64,000 bases of DNA, from NCBI GenBank assembly GCA_028274465.1, contig CM051457.1, forward strand, positions 16,379,097 to 16,443,096. The letters run 5' to 3'. This document shows, in pieces, positions 35,490 through 48,330 of this stretch. The notes under the pieces were generated by a model. It saw only the letters and a list, made by a program, of their open reading frames with translations, ran no database searches and was not told the DNA's origin. This stretch comes from Plantago ovata (lineage: Eukaryota; Streptophyta; Magnoliopsida; Lamiales; Plantaginaceae). A program made the translations under genes and the position numbers. Position 1 is the first letter of the stretch. Every line of letters begins with the position of its first letter.

Positions 35490-36464
35490 TACAAGATCGA
35501 AAAAGAAGGTGATTTGGAGATAGGTAGTGGTTGAATGTTTGAATGATGAAGAATACTGCGAGTTTCGTAAGGGCAGGTCAATTTTAAATGGTACTTACCA
35601 TTGAAGTAGAATAGATCCAAAATATGGCTCTTTTCTAGAAGTTTTCTTCTTTTAATATAAACTAATAAACAAAAGATACCATTAGTATAAGAAAAATTCC
35701 AAGTCTACAAGACCTTTTAAGTTTTAACCAAGATGTGTACGAGTTCCATATGAACTGCCTAAGTGGATTTTACGGGGAGGAAGTAACTTGTAACATGTTT
35801 CGTGCACAGGAACTGTTTCCTTCCTTGGCCAAAATATTTGCGATCTTGTTGCACTCCGTAAAGATAAAAGTGAATTGTGCCACTCCTATGTGTACTGTCT
35901 AATCCTGCGCCTCATGCATCATCTGTCGGTGCTTGAAGACTGGCATTTCCTTTCTACAAAAACAAGACAAACACATACTTGGAGTCAATTTGTATATAGA
36001 CATTCTTATAGCCTTTCTACTTAACAAACTGTAATAGACATCTAAGTAGTATTACTTATGCAATATTGTTTTATGTTATGCCTATAAGGCATGATGTTGC
36101 ATGCAATGCATCTCCCAAGTGATTTCTAAACACATAACCGATTCCTGTTAAACCTGGGTTCTGCAAGGATGAACCATCATCAATATTTAACATGATATGA
36201 TCCGGGGGTGAAAGTTCCCACTTCCCACCTCTCAGCTAGAAGTTCACCTTCAAAGTATGAAGGAAATGGTCAAAAGGAGTTGGTGAGAGAGTGTATTATT
36301 GTGTGAACTTGTCTTTTGGGTAAATATTAATATTGAATTCGAGGGTATAAATGAAAATGCACCTTTTGTGGTAGAGAATACGGTAATATCTTTTGCAACT
36401 AATACAATAATGAAAATAAAAACATGACAGCTTCCAAATTGAACGTTTTAACGATTTCCAATTT

Positions 36465-36840
36465 AAATGGGTAAGTGACAGTTACATAGAATGTTATTCG
36501 TTTCAACAACCTCGATATGTTGTACTATATAGGCATTCGTCATACAAAACTTCAGTGAATGTCTGTGATTTGCACACGTGGCTGTAGGTCAAGGTCCCCC
36601 GCACCGCGGGGAGGGGGGATAACGTATTTGTGTATATTCTATAAATTATAAATGGATAACTGACAGTTGCACAAGGCGTTATTCGTTACAACGGTCACGA
36701 TCTTTTGTCTTATCCATATATTCGTCATGCAAAACTTTAATAAAATGTTGGTGATGGGAACACGTGGTAGTCGCTCAAGCCCCCCCCCCCCCCCCCCACA
36801 GGAACAACATATTCGTATATACTTTACAAATTAGGGCATA
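36465..36840. repeat. Tandem repeat, unit about 187 bp, two copies with C-rich tracts
   Basis: Both copies share, in order, AATGGRTAASTGACAGTTRCA, GTTATTCGTT, ATTCGTCATRCAAAACTT, ACACGTGG, a C-rich tract and ATTYGTRTATAYT. In copy one the tract is CCCCCGCACCGCGGGG. In copy two it is a run of 18 Cs (36780-36797). The match is about 75 to 80 percent, so the duplication is old. Confidence 0.75.
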
Positions 36841-37384
36841 TATCAGTCTGTATCTCTACGCGACTCACACTAGAATATAAGATGATATTGTACAATAAAT
36901 TCATAATAATTAGATACGATCTCTTGCTAACTGTATGAGACAACAAAACAATCCCATGAATAATACAAGCTAGTCTGACAAGGGGCCGAAACAGCACTAC
37001 CTGTAGTAGAACTGTCAGTTTCAGAGTGAACCAACTGTGGCGCAAATTCTTTATTTTCTCGTCGTAATACAACCCGATCAAAGCAATGCACATGGAAAAT
37101 ACAAAATATCTTTCTTTTCTCGTTCTAGCACAATGATCAAAGCAATGCACATGAAAAAAACAACAATAATATCATCATTTTTTCATTTTCTAATATAACC
37201 GGTGAAGGTAATGCACCGGTAAAATTACACACGGAGGTGTAGTTGAGAATAAGGTAGGTAGGTAGTGGCAGGGATGCAATTAAAAGTAAAGGCAAGCCCT
37301 GTTCCACAAAATTCCCCATCTCATCATATCTCAATATGAACTCAAAACCTCTCTCAACAGACAAAATACCATCTAAATTTGGTT

Positions 37385-37423
37385 TGAGAGAGAGGAGAGA
37401 GAGAAAGAGAAAGAGAGAGAAGC
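37385..37423. repeat. GA-rich microsatellite in the presumed 5' leader of DI19
   Basis: A GAGAGA/AAGAGA purine run lies about 290 bases upstream of the DI19 start codon. GA runs are common in plant promoters and leaders and can bind BPC/GAGA factors; whether this one does is unknown. Confidence 0.5.
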
Positions 37424-37710
37424 TTTGCAATATTGTTGTTTTTCACCCGAAGCTTCATCATCCTTTGTGCTTTTCTCTTTACACACATCCACACTTGGCT
37501 TTGCCTATGTCATACATAATACTTCTCACATAGCATTTGAAACGTAAATGTCGTCATTCTTTCTCACTCGGTGCTGTGTGTAGTGTGTATGTTTTGCTCT
37601 TTAGCTTATAACTTGGTTTCTTCTTCTACCAAGATTCATTTCATTCTTCAAGAACAACCAGGATAATAATTATCATAATTATCAATAATCAATTCAAGGG
37701 AAAAACAATT

Positions 37711-40700
37711 ATGGATTCTGATTCATGGGCTCGATTCTCTTCTACCTTTTCTAGGCGTTCTCTATCTCGATCAGGTTTGTTTCTAAATCTCATCTTCCCT
37801 TTTTTGGTAACAAATGATGATTAATTAGTCACTTTCCCATTTTGCATCTTTATTTTTATGTTTTCAGGATTCTATGATTAACTCAGATATATTGTTTATT
37901 GACATGTTGAATATTGAAAGCTGGGAGTTTTGCTTGCTTTCAGGTGTGGTTTGGTGAATGATGAAATGCTTAATGCTGTGCCTTTTCAAGTTTTAAGAGT
38001 TTTCTAATAAGGGAATTTTGGGAATTTCTCAAAGCTTGGATTTTTATTGCAGTTCTACTGTAAATTAGGGTTTTGCTTTCATGATGGATTTATTTGTAAT
38101 TTTGGAGTTATGCTTTCTGTTAGACATTCAAAAATGGGAGATTTTTGGAGATGATTATTGGATCTATTAGAAACAATGTATTAGTGGTTAAAAATTTTTG
38201 AAGTGTTTTTTAATAGGAATCTTCTTTATCATTTTGGGACAACATTTTGTTGGAAGGAGAACAGAAATGTTTCAGGATCTATGTTTGAGTATTTTTGATG
38301 TTTTATCTATGGTTTGCATGCATTACCTCTCTATTTCTTGAATTAGGTGGTGATGTGAATAAGATATAACTGGTGATCTAGGACCTCTATTCCCGTATTA
38401 TTTGATTCTCAGAGTTGGGTTTTGGAACTCTTGTTGATATGAACCATTGTTTCTGATATGGTTAATACTCTAAGCTGTAATGTAGGTGGCAATCGGGTAA
38501 TATTGTTGTTGTTTTCATATGTGTTTGTAGATGCTTATCATGGAGAAGACTATGAAACGGACGAGGAGCAGAGGCCAGAGTACATATGCCCATTTTGTGC
38601 TGAGGATTTCGACATAGTGGGGCTTTGTTGCCATATTGATGAAGAACATGCCATTGAGTCCAAGAATGGGGTACGTAAATGCCACTCCATTTCTTCTTGC
38701 TTGTGAAAACATATGCTGGCCTTGTTGTTTAGAGTAACTTTCACGTGTTCAGAGAGAGGAGTCTTAGATAAAAGAATTGGACGGTTAGACTTAATTCGTA
38801 TACCTGTCCAGAAATAAGAGAGTATTTTACTCTTAACCTTTGGTTGTTTGCATACATTACCTTCTTTATCTAGTGAGTCCTACACGATCCAACATGCTGT
38901 CATAATTTCTAGTCAGTGCCTTTATCTATGTGTATATACATAGTAAAATGGTAAGATGTAACCCTAAAGTGAAACAAACAATGGTAGCTTGCGATGCCTT
39001 GTACATGCACTAACTTGCCGAAAACCTATTGTCTTTCACAACACGACAAGATTAAATTTTGGTAGGCTACTACGTAACCTAAGAAAGAACCTATTGTCTT
39101 TCACAACACGACAAGATTGAATTTTGGTAGGCTACTACGTGACCTAAGAAAGAACCTATCGTCTTTCACAACACGGCAAGATTGAATTTTGGTAGGCAAC
39201 TACGTGACCTAAGAAAGAATAAGTTAAGTTCAGAGCTAGCTCACGTGATTCTCTTGCACTAGAAATCTTCATTTATTCTCTTAGCCTCCGTATCTTTCTG
39301 AATGAAAAGATTCCTTGTATCCTCACATGACGTACATGCGTGTAAACATTCTGAAGTCATTTTATGACGTCTCAAGTACTCACTACTTGAATGCTCCTTG
39401 AACCAGGTTGTAAATTAGGTATTAGTGCTTTATTTCTGTTACTAATCAGTATAGTTTCCTTGCTTCTACAAGACTTGTCCTGCTTTTTCCTGGGATGTTT
39501 GCTTCTTCTTTGAAGCATTAATGCACCCTAAAAATGAAATGTTTTGATTCTAAACATTTTATGTGCTATTTTTAATATTTTGGACCAACTTATTAGTTGT
39601 TTGTAAATCATAACAGTAGATATAATATACTGCTATTCTTAATTTTCTGTCATGTATAAGTTCAACCCACAAATATGGTAATAGAAGCAGGCTGCCATGC
39701 ATTGGCATTGCTCACGTTTTAATTCTGAACAAATTGTTAATGTTAAACATGCAGGTGTGCCCGGTTTGTGCCAAGAAAGTCGGATCTGAATTAGTTCGCC
39801 ATCTCACTGTGCAGCATGGAAATATTCTTAAAATATCCTTTTTGAAAGATGTTTAATGCTTTAGATCTTGGTTTCGCTTTCCATTGAATTCACATGGATG
39901 TTTTGTTCGACAGTGTTTGAAATTGTTAATGATATTCATTTCCTTAACTAAGCTTACGTGCAGCGAAGGAGGAGGCTCCGTAAAGGGGTATCTAATTTTT
40001 CATCCATGATAAGAAAAGAGCTAAGAGAAGGAAATCTGCAGTCCCTTCTTGGTGGTTCTTATGTGGCTCCTTCCCATGCTGAACCTGATCCACTGGTATC
40101 CTCTTTCATATACAATCCACCTGCGGTTGATGCACCTCCTAGTGTTCAATCTTTATCTAAACTTCAAGCTACTTCAGTGGCCGGAAGCTCTGTTGATGAT
40201 TCTGTGGAAAGGTATGATTGAATACTCATGATTAGTCATTGCATACTACATGTCCAAATTGTTATCTAAAAATTTGTTAGATCAACAGTTAGGAAGACAA
40301 ACCTTTCGCCAATGATGTTGAAAATGACGTTGGTTGTAGGACAGTGCTTTATCTTTCTTGGGGTTATGTATAAGTCTCAGAGGCACACAATGAGTGCCTT
40401 TCAGGAAAACGTTAATGAAGATCTAGTTTATTATATACATCAAGTCTAGTCGGAAGTAGCGAAGATGCTTAGTTTGCAGAAGAGGTTATAGTGATAGTAA
40501 CAGAAATAAATTCCTAGAAATGTTGAAGCACAATTTTATACTGTAAAATGTGTTCATATATCCTGATTTTAACATTGGTTAGGAAACAAGATGTGAATTA
40601 ACCATATATAAAGCAACAAGAACATAGCTATCCAACCTGTGTAAATTACTCATGTATAATGTGTTCTGCTGTTTATTTATGTGTTATGTCTTTTATTTTT

Positions 40701-41358
40701 CAGTTTTGTTTTCTCTTCAAGTCAATAATGATTCTATTTTTCTATTACTTAATCCCTATTCTTTGTTTACTTCCTTGATTCTCATGAAAAATAAACCAAC
40801 TAAAATAATTTTTCTACAGTTTGGATACTTCTCTTGAATGATTGTAAATTTTCAAGATTTGACTTTCACAAATCCTTATTAATTTAGTTTTTGAAATAAA
40901 AGGCCATACTGATAAACAGTAGACCCCATTACTCGGCTTTGTGGGGCTGCACTCTATCTTTCGTTGTATCCTGAAGAGTGCAAATCGTATGAATGTCAAG
41001 TTCTATGTAAAGTCCTACATGATTTTATGGCAAAGCTCTCCTGGGGCAAGTGCCATATGTCTCCTCAAGTTGGAACAGTAATCATTAGTAATGAATTTAA
41101 CAGACATCGTCATAGAAAGAAATAGTTAATAAATGATAGATAGAAAGCTCAGCTAGTATGATGTTTGTTTTTGTTCAGATTAATTCAAGTGGTATGTGTG
41201 AGCTTGTAATGAATGTAACAAAAATGTTGGTTGTTTTCATTTGAAGCAGAAACTCTCAACAACCGAAGCTGTCAGAGGAAGACCTCAAAGAGAAGGCTCA
41301 AAGGTGTGAATTTGTGCAAGGGCTCGTCTTTTCTACTTTTCTTGATGACAACTTATAA
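37711..41358 (+). CDS. DI19: DI19 (dehydration-induced 19) zinc-finger protein
   Basis: Five exons (37711-37774, 38531-38670, 39755-39832, 39958-40211, 41250-41358) sum to 645 nt, giving 214 residues. MDSDSWARFS is the standard DI19 start. Two Cys2-His2-type fingers follow: YICPFCAEDFD with CCHIDEEH, and VCPVCAKKVG with RHLTVQH. Next come a basic RRRRLRKG nuclear-localisation-like stretch and the conserved LREGNLQSLLGG block. The tail KAQRCEFVQGLVFSTFLDDNL fits the DI19 C-terminal domain. DI19 proteins are nuclear regulators of drought, salt and light responses, often phosphorylated by calcium-dependent kinases. Intron 3 (39833-39957) has the U12-type AT-AC signals described in the findings; the other introns are GT-AG. 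Intron 2 carries a 65-bp triple repeat. Confidence 0.94.
39023..39217. repeat. Three tandem copies of a 65-bp unit in DI19 intron 2
   Basis: Copies lie at 39023-39087, 39088-39152 and 39153-39217 and begin AACCTATTGTCTTTCACAAC. They differ at only a few positions each. Exact 65-base spacing and high identity indicate a recent local amplification. Confidence 0.9.
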
Positions 41359-43666
41359 GGGAGATGGTATATCATGCGCGTCAATTATCCAGGTTTGAGA
41401 GATGCATCTCTAGTTCGAAGCAACTTGTGCAAACAAGACTGCTTAGGAAAACTGTGTAATTTTAGTTAGTATCGTTGTGGATGCCTGTATCTAACTTATG
41501 AATTTTATGTATGTGCATATTGAAATTATGAATAAACCTAGTATATATATATATATGTATATGTGTTTGTAACTTTGTATGCTGTGTACTCTTTTCGAGG
41601 ATATGGGTATATTAGTATTTGAAATGCTTTGTTGAATTTTGGTTTCGGATTTGTTCATGGGGCTGAGGAATGATACATGGATGGAATCGTTACAGTTTCT
41701 GGTAAAACATTGGATATGTGTTGAATAGTTCTGAGTTCCATTCTATTGTGGTTAATTCTTCTTGCAGACTGCAGTGCAGTAGAACTGATATCAGTATAGA
41801 TTTTTCTGTTACATATGAAAATATGATGGCCTTTCATATAAATATTGCTAGTACATCACGCTTGTACAACGGTGATTTTGTAAATTTTTTACGTAGTTTC
41901 TCCCTCCGGCGGAAGGAATTGTTTAGGCGTCCAAGAGCTCGAGCTTTGTCAAAAATGAAAAACCATGTTGATAGTTTCCATTCCAGGAAAAAGAAAAAAA
42001 GAGGACAAATCAGTCCAATATCTGATACTACTTGCTACTATATGTCATATTATTTGTTTTGTAAATATAGTTAACTAGACCAATTTCATCGGGTAACATC
42101 TTTAAGTTTTATACTAATTTTACTTGACCAAAGAAGTGTACATCTTGTTCCTGTAGGTTGACATCTTGGTTCTTGCTGTTATTTGAAACCCCTGTGCATC
42201 TATTGCTGTCATACGACCAGTTTTCGAACAACTCGATAGTTTAAACAACACAAGCACCAAGCTGGGCTTGTCTAAATATGAGCTAAAATTTAAACTCGAG
42301 TTCTAACTTTATCCATATTATTTGTACAAACTCAGCTCATTTTGACTCAAACGAGCTCAAATTCAAGCCGAGCCGTGGTAAAAAACTAGAAATTGAAAAA
42401 AGTATAAGTAATTCTAAGGTGGGTTCATGTTGTGATGAGGCAAAATATAGATATGGTTTGATCTGGTTAACTTGAGCTAAATGATATCGATGTATGTGGA
42501 TTTGAACAATTTATTGAGCCTCCACGAATATCACCTAAAGTAAGCTGCATAAGTGAGGCCCGGACGAGTCAAGTTCAAGCCTTATCGAGCCCAACTCTCA
42601 ATAAATGATCAATTCGCATAACATCATGGGTAATATGGGCATGTCTATTGCGAGCTTGAGCTCCATCCTAATCGGACATGTCTATTGCGAGCTTGAGCTA
42701 AATCATATCGATGTGATGGAATGTGGATTAGCAGTCTTGGACAATTATTTAGATTCCATGAATATCACCTAAAACAAGTTGTAAGTGAGGCACAATTCAG
42801 CTTAAACACCTTATCGGACGAATCAAGCTCGAGCCTTATCGAGCCCAAGTCTCAGTAAATGCTCAATTCGCATAACATCACGAGTAACAATGTACACCGT
42901 ACATTTCTATTGCTGGAGCTCCATCCTCCGCTCCCCCCAACCCCCAATGTTACTCACACAAGCTCGAAACAATAATAATAACAGATCTAACAAATTTGAG
43001 TCATTATCCTCCAACTAAAAAGTGAAACTAGGGTTTCTAATGAAGTTCATACGTCCCTGACAATTTTCAAGAAGACGTTTCAGGTCGGCAGTTCGAGATC
43101 AATTTGCTTGATTTTAGCACTTGGTTGTGCAACTCCTTAGTAGAAACAAAGAAAACAAAATGAAAATTTGAAAATTCAGTATTTGTATGCGATTCCTGCT
43201 CACAACCTGACACGGCTGAGAACATTTCTTTCAGAAACTTTGGCCGATATGTATCCCTTGGAGACGATATGGCAGTAGATACAATGGGGCACAAAAAAGA
43301 AAGAAAAAAAAGAAAAAAAAAAGATGTTAACTATCAAAATCAACAATCTATAACGGTATACAAATCTATGGTTTGTGTACATTCACCATAAGGCAGAGCC
43401 AACTTACGTCAAGACTTCCTTAACAACTATCAGGAAGATAACATTCTATACTTTTCAAAGAACATACCTATATATCTGCCTTTCTCTGCAGAAAAGAGAC
43501 TGAAAACCCCACACCCACCTCTATGAGCTGAACCCACAACGTTATCATCATCAAAGTACAAACATGTCCAGAAATTAGGCACACAAAAGGACTAAGCAAG
43601 AAATGTACTTAATCTTCCAAGACCTCCAAACAGTTCATAGAGAAGGGACAGAAATGTGGTTCATTT
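41359..43666. other. Intergenic between DI19 and the DUF789 gene
   Basis: The DI19 3' UTR lies at the left. The AT-rich middle holds short open frames without a recognised domain. The duplicated GAGCTTGAGC-rich repeat listed next lies at 42480-42890. The right end is likely 3' UTR of the DUF789 gene. Confidence 0.4.
42480..42890. repeat. Old tandem duplication, unit about 230 bp
   Basis: Two copies share, in order, ATATCGATGT, GAATATCACCTAAA, AAGTGAGGC, CCTTATCGAGCCCAA and CAATTCGCATAACATCA. GCGAGCTTGAGCT repeats lie between and before them. The surrounding sequence (42240-42370) has the GAGCTC/GCCGAGCC style seen at 22210-22390, suggesting one dispersed family. Confidence 0.65.
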
Positions 43667-46600
43667 CTATCTCCAGTATGTGTGGTGAGACATAAAGAAG
43701 CTGTAATCCGGATGATTAACTTGCAATGATCGAAGCCAGTTGCCAGCTGCATGCAAGAGGGAATTAACCTTCTGGCCTTCATAAGTTCCTGTTGTAGTCC
43801 AGTCAGAGACTTTAAACTTGTAAGGAACAAGTCCAAATGTCGGCAAGGAGAGCTTGCTTCCAGAATCACTTCCCCGTTCACCACCTGTAAACACATAAAA
43901 TTGAAACGGATTAATACTAAAAGTTCAGTGAACTTAAGAAACAAAAGGGCCATTTAACAGCATGATTAGGCATGTTTTGGCTCAGTTTTGCTATTCTTTA
44001 TATGCATGCAGATGCACAAATATTTTCATGATTAGATCTCGACTTGAATTTCAATCAAGTCTAGGGTCAACAAGATAACGGTTTATGTTACTTCAAGCAC
44101 CAGAAAACATAACTTCCTTGGCTTGACTAGTTTCCAAATCATGAACCCTATCTTGATGATAATATTATTAGAAGTTTAGAACACAACCACACTTTACACA
44201 GAACAATGGAATTTTAGTACATTATAAGCAGGAAAAAAAGAAAAGAAAAGAAAGCCACATAAATGAAACGAAGAAATAGTATAATGGCCGAAAGCAACTT
44301 ACTTTTCACAGGTTTCGCAAGTGAATGGAAAGTTAAGAAACAAGCGTCAAGATTTTGCAGAGTAGGACCCACAGGTATCCTGTATATGGGGTACCTACAA
44401 AGATGCCAGCCGTGTTAGCTCCTAGAAGAAAAAGAAGCACAAGCCAGACTCCATGTCTTTTCACGATGACAGCACTTACCAAGCAACAGAAATCCAGCTT
44501 GATGGTGTTAGATCACAGCTTCTAAATGTTTTCAATGCAGCACATCGTGATGCCAATTTTGACATCTGTTGGATACAAACAAATACATGTCATTTATATA
44601 TGCTTGGAGTAGATACACAGAAACAAACTAAACTGGCCTAGACTGTAGAATAAGAACTTGCCTTGTCAGCTAGTGGTTCACGATGAAATGGAAGCTCTGT
44701 CTCAAAATATTCAAATAAAAGTCGACCAGGGGGGTTGCTAATACTAGCTCCTCTATCATTTTCACATTCACTATCACCATCGCTACTTGTTTCCCTGGAT
44801 GAATTTCCATCACTCTCCTCACCAGGTCTGCTGCCATTAAGTTTTACCAATGAGAAAAAGATTAAGAAATAAAATACACAATCACAACATACCCAATTGC
44901 ATTCAAGGATGTTTATTATCAAGCGGACCATAAAAGTAAGCATTAATGACTTCATACTTCTGGATGGGTAATGCATGCATTTAGATGGACTTGTAAGCAT
45001 TGTTAACCATTGCGAGGCAAATGCTAAAAAGCAAACAGAAGAACAAATTGAGGGCATGCGCCTATTGAGGCTGATCCTAGGTTAAAGCACTGGTGCACGT
45101 TGTGGAAAAAAAGTACTTTCTGATCTGTTTAGATCCCCACTATCTGGATGGCTGCTGATCTAATAAGTCTCTGAAGCATCATATAAGTTCAGTGTAGTGG
45201 ACACACTTGTAGCTGAAATGTGAATTATTCATGATAAATTTCTCTTCTTCTTACAAGCTATGTAACCCAGAATTGGCACTAAGAACCAACCCAGGTGCGT
45301 GTCTGGGTGTTGGACTCAGACTTGTAAAACTAGAAATATCAGATTAAGCTTAAGGTATAGCAAGAACATGCTTTAAACTACAGTCATAATATAAATGCAC
45401 AAGAGGCAAAGGGAATCACCTTTGTTCCGTTAGGCGTCTAGAAGGATCTTCATAAAGTTGAATACCAGACAGAGATGGCACGTAGTACTGGATCACAGAC
45501 TCATTCCCATTCATAATGAGAGGAACTCCAGCCCCATAAAAACTCCATTCTCTGAAGGATTCCCAAAGATCACCAAGAATGAAAAATGGATGGAACTCAA
45601 TATCACGATTCCGCCATGACTTCATACTTGTCTGCACATATCCAAACGGACAAAGTTAGAACATTAGTATTTGGCACATCATTCTTATGTTAGCAAAATA
45701 TGTGAATGAGGCAACGGAGTCCTCTAAAAGCCCCTCTAAAGATAACTTCATCCCTGCCAGCACATTCCCACCGCATCACTTTGACATTGCTTTACACAAA
45801 GCAAGAACAGTTTTTAGGTACAATCTACTTGGACCACTTCAATTTTGTATTGGCAAACCCAGACAACTCCTCTATTCAAGGCAGTGGGTCTCAGGCCCCC
45901 AACCTGTTACATGAGGAGTATACGCTGCAAACAGCATATAATATGGACCATTCCCCGAATTTTCCAATTGCATTCATCCCTCTATTAACTGAGGCAAAGG
46001 ACTGAAGTGACAGGTAGTAATCAAGGTTAGGGGAGGGGGATGTGGAACCAGCAACAAAACAAATTATGTCTGCTCGCAAGGAAAAGAAATACATGGCAAC
46101 AGAATGAATTAATAATGTAAAATATGAGATTTTTCCTTCAGAAGGCATATCCAGAGTCCTCAGGGTTCTAATACAAAAGCATTCATCCCTCTATTAACAG
46201 AGGCAAAGGACTGAAGTGACAGGTAGTAATCAAGGTTAGGGGAGGGGGATGTGGAACCAGCAACAAAACAAATTATGTCTGCTCGCAAGGAAAAGAAATA
46301 CATGGCAACAGAATGAATTAATAATGTGAAATATGAGATTTCTCCTTCAGAAGGCATATCCAGAGTCCTCAGGGTTCTAATACAAAAGCAAAAAGACTAA
46401 ATGAACGTGGTTTATGCTCTAACACATTGACAGTACACTTCCTCTGATGCAAGACACCCTTTATCATTGCAGGACTATACAGGATCAACAATATTGGTTC
46501 AGGTAAGGACTGTATTTACTTATTACCCTCTAACTTCACATTGATGTCTAATGATCATAGAACCAGAAGGGGTTGGGGGGGGGGGATACAATCTCCGTAC

Positions 46601-47244
46601 TGTCACATACAACAAAAAGTGCCATTAGAACACACAGAAGCAGCAACCAAAAGTCAAGGTGCAATCTGAATAGGATAGCATTCTGCAAATATTGCATTTT
46701 GAGCTTAAGAACTAGACTTTCAGTGTTTCACCATTGGAAAGTTCAAAAAATATTATAGAAATTCCTTCTCTTGCAATCCAGGACAAATTAACAAACACAA
46801 GTGACAAACCAATCAACACAATTTTACAAACAAAACGGCAGTTATGACCTAGTATCATCCACCAAGATTCCAACTTATCCGCCGAATGATTATCCATTCC
46901 AACAGCAACAACACAAAACTTCTAAAGTTAATAAACTAAATCCAATTCCAAAAAACGAATTCCAGAAAGTAAACTTCAGTTAATTATAATAAAAAATCAA
47001 GAAATGAATGAAACCGAGAAAGGGCAATTTCATTTACCCTAGAGAACTGTTGAGCCTGAACAAAGGGGATTGTATGCTCCAAGAACCGATCCAAATTGGA
47101 GCCAGACTCGGACCCTTTTCTTTCCGATGAGGATGTGGTCGGAGACTTCAACTTTGAGGGCTGCTGTTTCTGGTTAGACTTCCGCAAGGCTGGTGGACTG
47201 TAGTACAATCTTTCCTCCGCAACCCTCCTCTTCGTTGTCGACAT
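43667..47244 (-). CDS. DUF789 family protein
   Basis: Six exons on the minus strand (47038-47244, 45420-45631, 44662-44830, 44480-44565, 44303-44394, 43667-43884) sum to 984 nt, giving 327 residues. After a basic, Ser-rich N-terminus, the conserved parts of this plant family appear in order: [123 protein letters not shown] and [21 protein letters not shown]. The function is unknown. A Ser/Asp/Glu-rich insert ([20 protein letters not shown]) separates two conserved blocks. Intron 3 starts with GC instead of GT. Intron 1 holds a 209-bp duplication. Confidence 0.92.
45971..46389. repeat. Near-identical 209-bp tandem duplication in intron 1 of the DUF789 gene
   Basis: Copy one covers 45971-46179 and copy two 46180-46389, both starting CATTCATCCCTCTATTAAC. 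I see only about three base differences. The high identity means the duplication is recent, or kept alike by gene conversion, or an assembly artefact. Confidence 0.93.
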
Positions 47245-48330
47245 TTTCAAACAGCGAAAATGAAAGGGGGGTGATTGAGAGCAGTAGAGCAAGAACTGGG
47301 GATCTGTATACGCTTGGGTGAGGCAGTTGATCTCGGATTGGAGTGAATTGAATGTGAATTTGAGATTTTGAAGAGGTTTTAAGTGAGTTTAAGAAATTGG
47401 GGGATTTTTGTTAGGGTTTTGAAGAGTTTGGGGTTTTTGTTTGATTTGGAAAGAAAGAAGAAGAGAAACTGGAAGAAGAAGAAGAGAGTGAAGGTGTATT
47501 GTAACTGTCGTGCACGATAGTTCCACTGGATGTGGACTCTTGAGTTAAGACACTCATACGTCGTCTCACAACAACCACCCTTCACATTTCCTTTTTTTCC
47601 CTTTTTTTCTTTTTAGAAAAAACCTTCAAATTTTATTTATACGAGTAACTTTAATTTTTGACTCTCGATCCAGTTACGGATTAAGGTTTAACAACACAAA
47701 ATGTTCAGATAGTCGATTAAAACATTCACATATTATCCACTTCGAAATAGTTTAGAGTAAAAGATAAATAGACGAAGGCACAAACGCATTTTTAATTCAT
47801 TGATGAGTTGTGACTTCGACTCTTTGATATTATCGGCTCATTTCCACCTCCCACGCACCATCACCATGTAGAGGATAACCATTTATGTTTCGAACTTTGA
47901 ATTAAGATGATATTTTGATATTTATGTTTAAACATTTAATTGTAGTAAATGTAGTAGTACTTTATCATTTTCGAAATATTGATTTTGTTATGACACTTCT
48001 ATTAGGACTTATGTCGAAAGTCCAAAGACCCCCGCCTAAAATCTCTACTTTTGTCAACAATATGCTCGAACTTGAACAAGAGCGATCATTCCCCATTTTG
48101 TAAAGTAAACACGCCATGAGCCAAATTCCATTTATCGGGTCAAATGATTTCAAGTGCACCGCCTTATCTAATAGAACCTAAACACATCTCATGATCAGTT
48201 GCATTATCCTAAACTCCGTTGAAATCTCAATTTGTTCGTATACATACCATGTATTGACTGTAGTTTTTCCCACCATGTCAATAGCTGCACAACAACAATG
48301 AGATAAAACAAGAGCTAATTCCCCAAACAC
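47245..48330. other. Promoter side of the DUF789 gene
   Basis: The presumed leader and promoter lie at 47245-47600, with a purine-rich AAGAAGAAGAG stretch near 47455-47490. The rest is AT-rich intergenic DNA with no exon recognised. Confidence 0.4.

Larger units (their letters stand above)
34626..37710. other. Intergenic, upstream of the DI19 gene
   Basis: No coding exon seen. It contains a Stowaway MITE, a two-copy tandem repeat with a poly-C tract and a GA-rich leader, listed separately. Around 34815-34925 the motif GCTCAT/ATGAGC recurs with ATATTA runs in both orientations, forming weak hairpins. Confidence 0.4.

Noticed and set aside
39023-39217. CRISPR-like array
   Set aside because: Three head-to-tail 65-bp units without spacers in a plant intron are a plain tandem repeat. 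No CRISPR exists in this kind of genome.
41718-42074. Open frame of 118 codons with a basic stretch
   Set aside because: It lies downstream of the DI19 gene with no splice partner, no recognised domain and AT-driven composition. Chance is the simpler reading.
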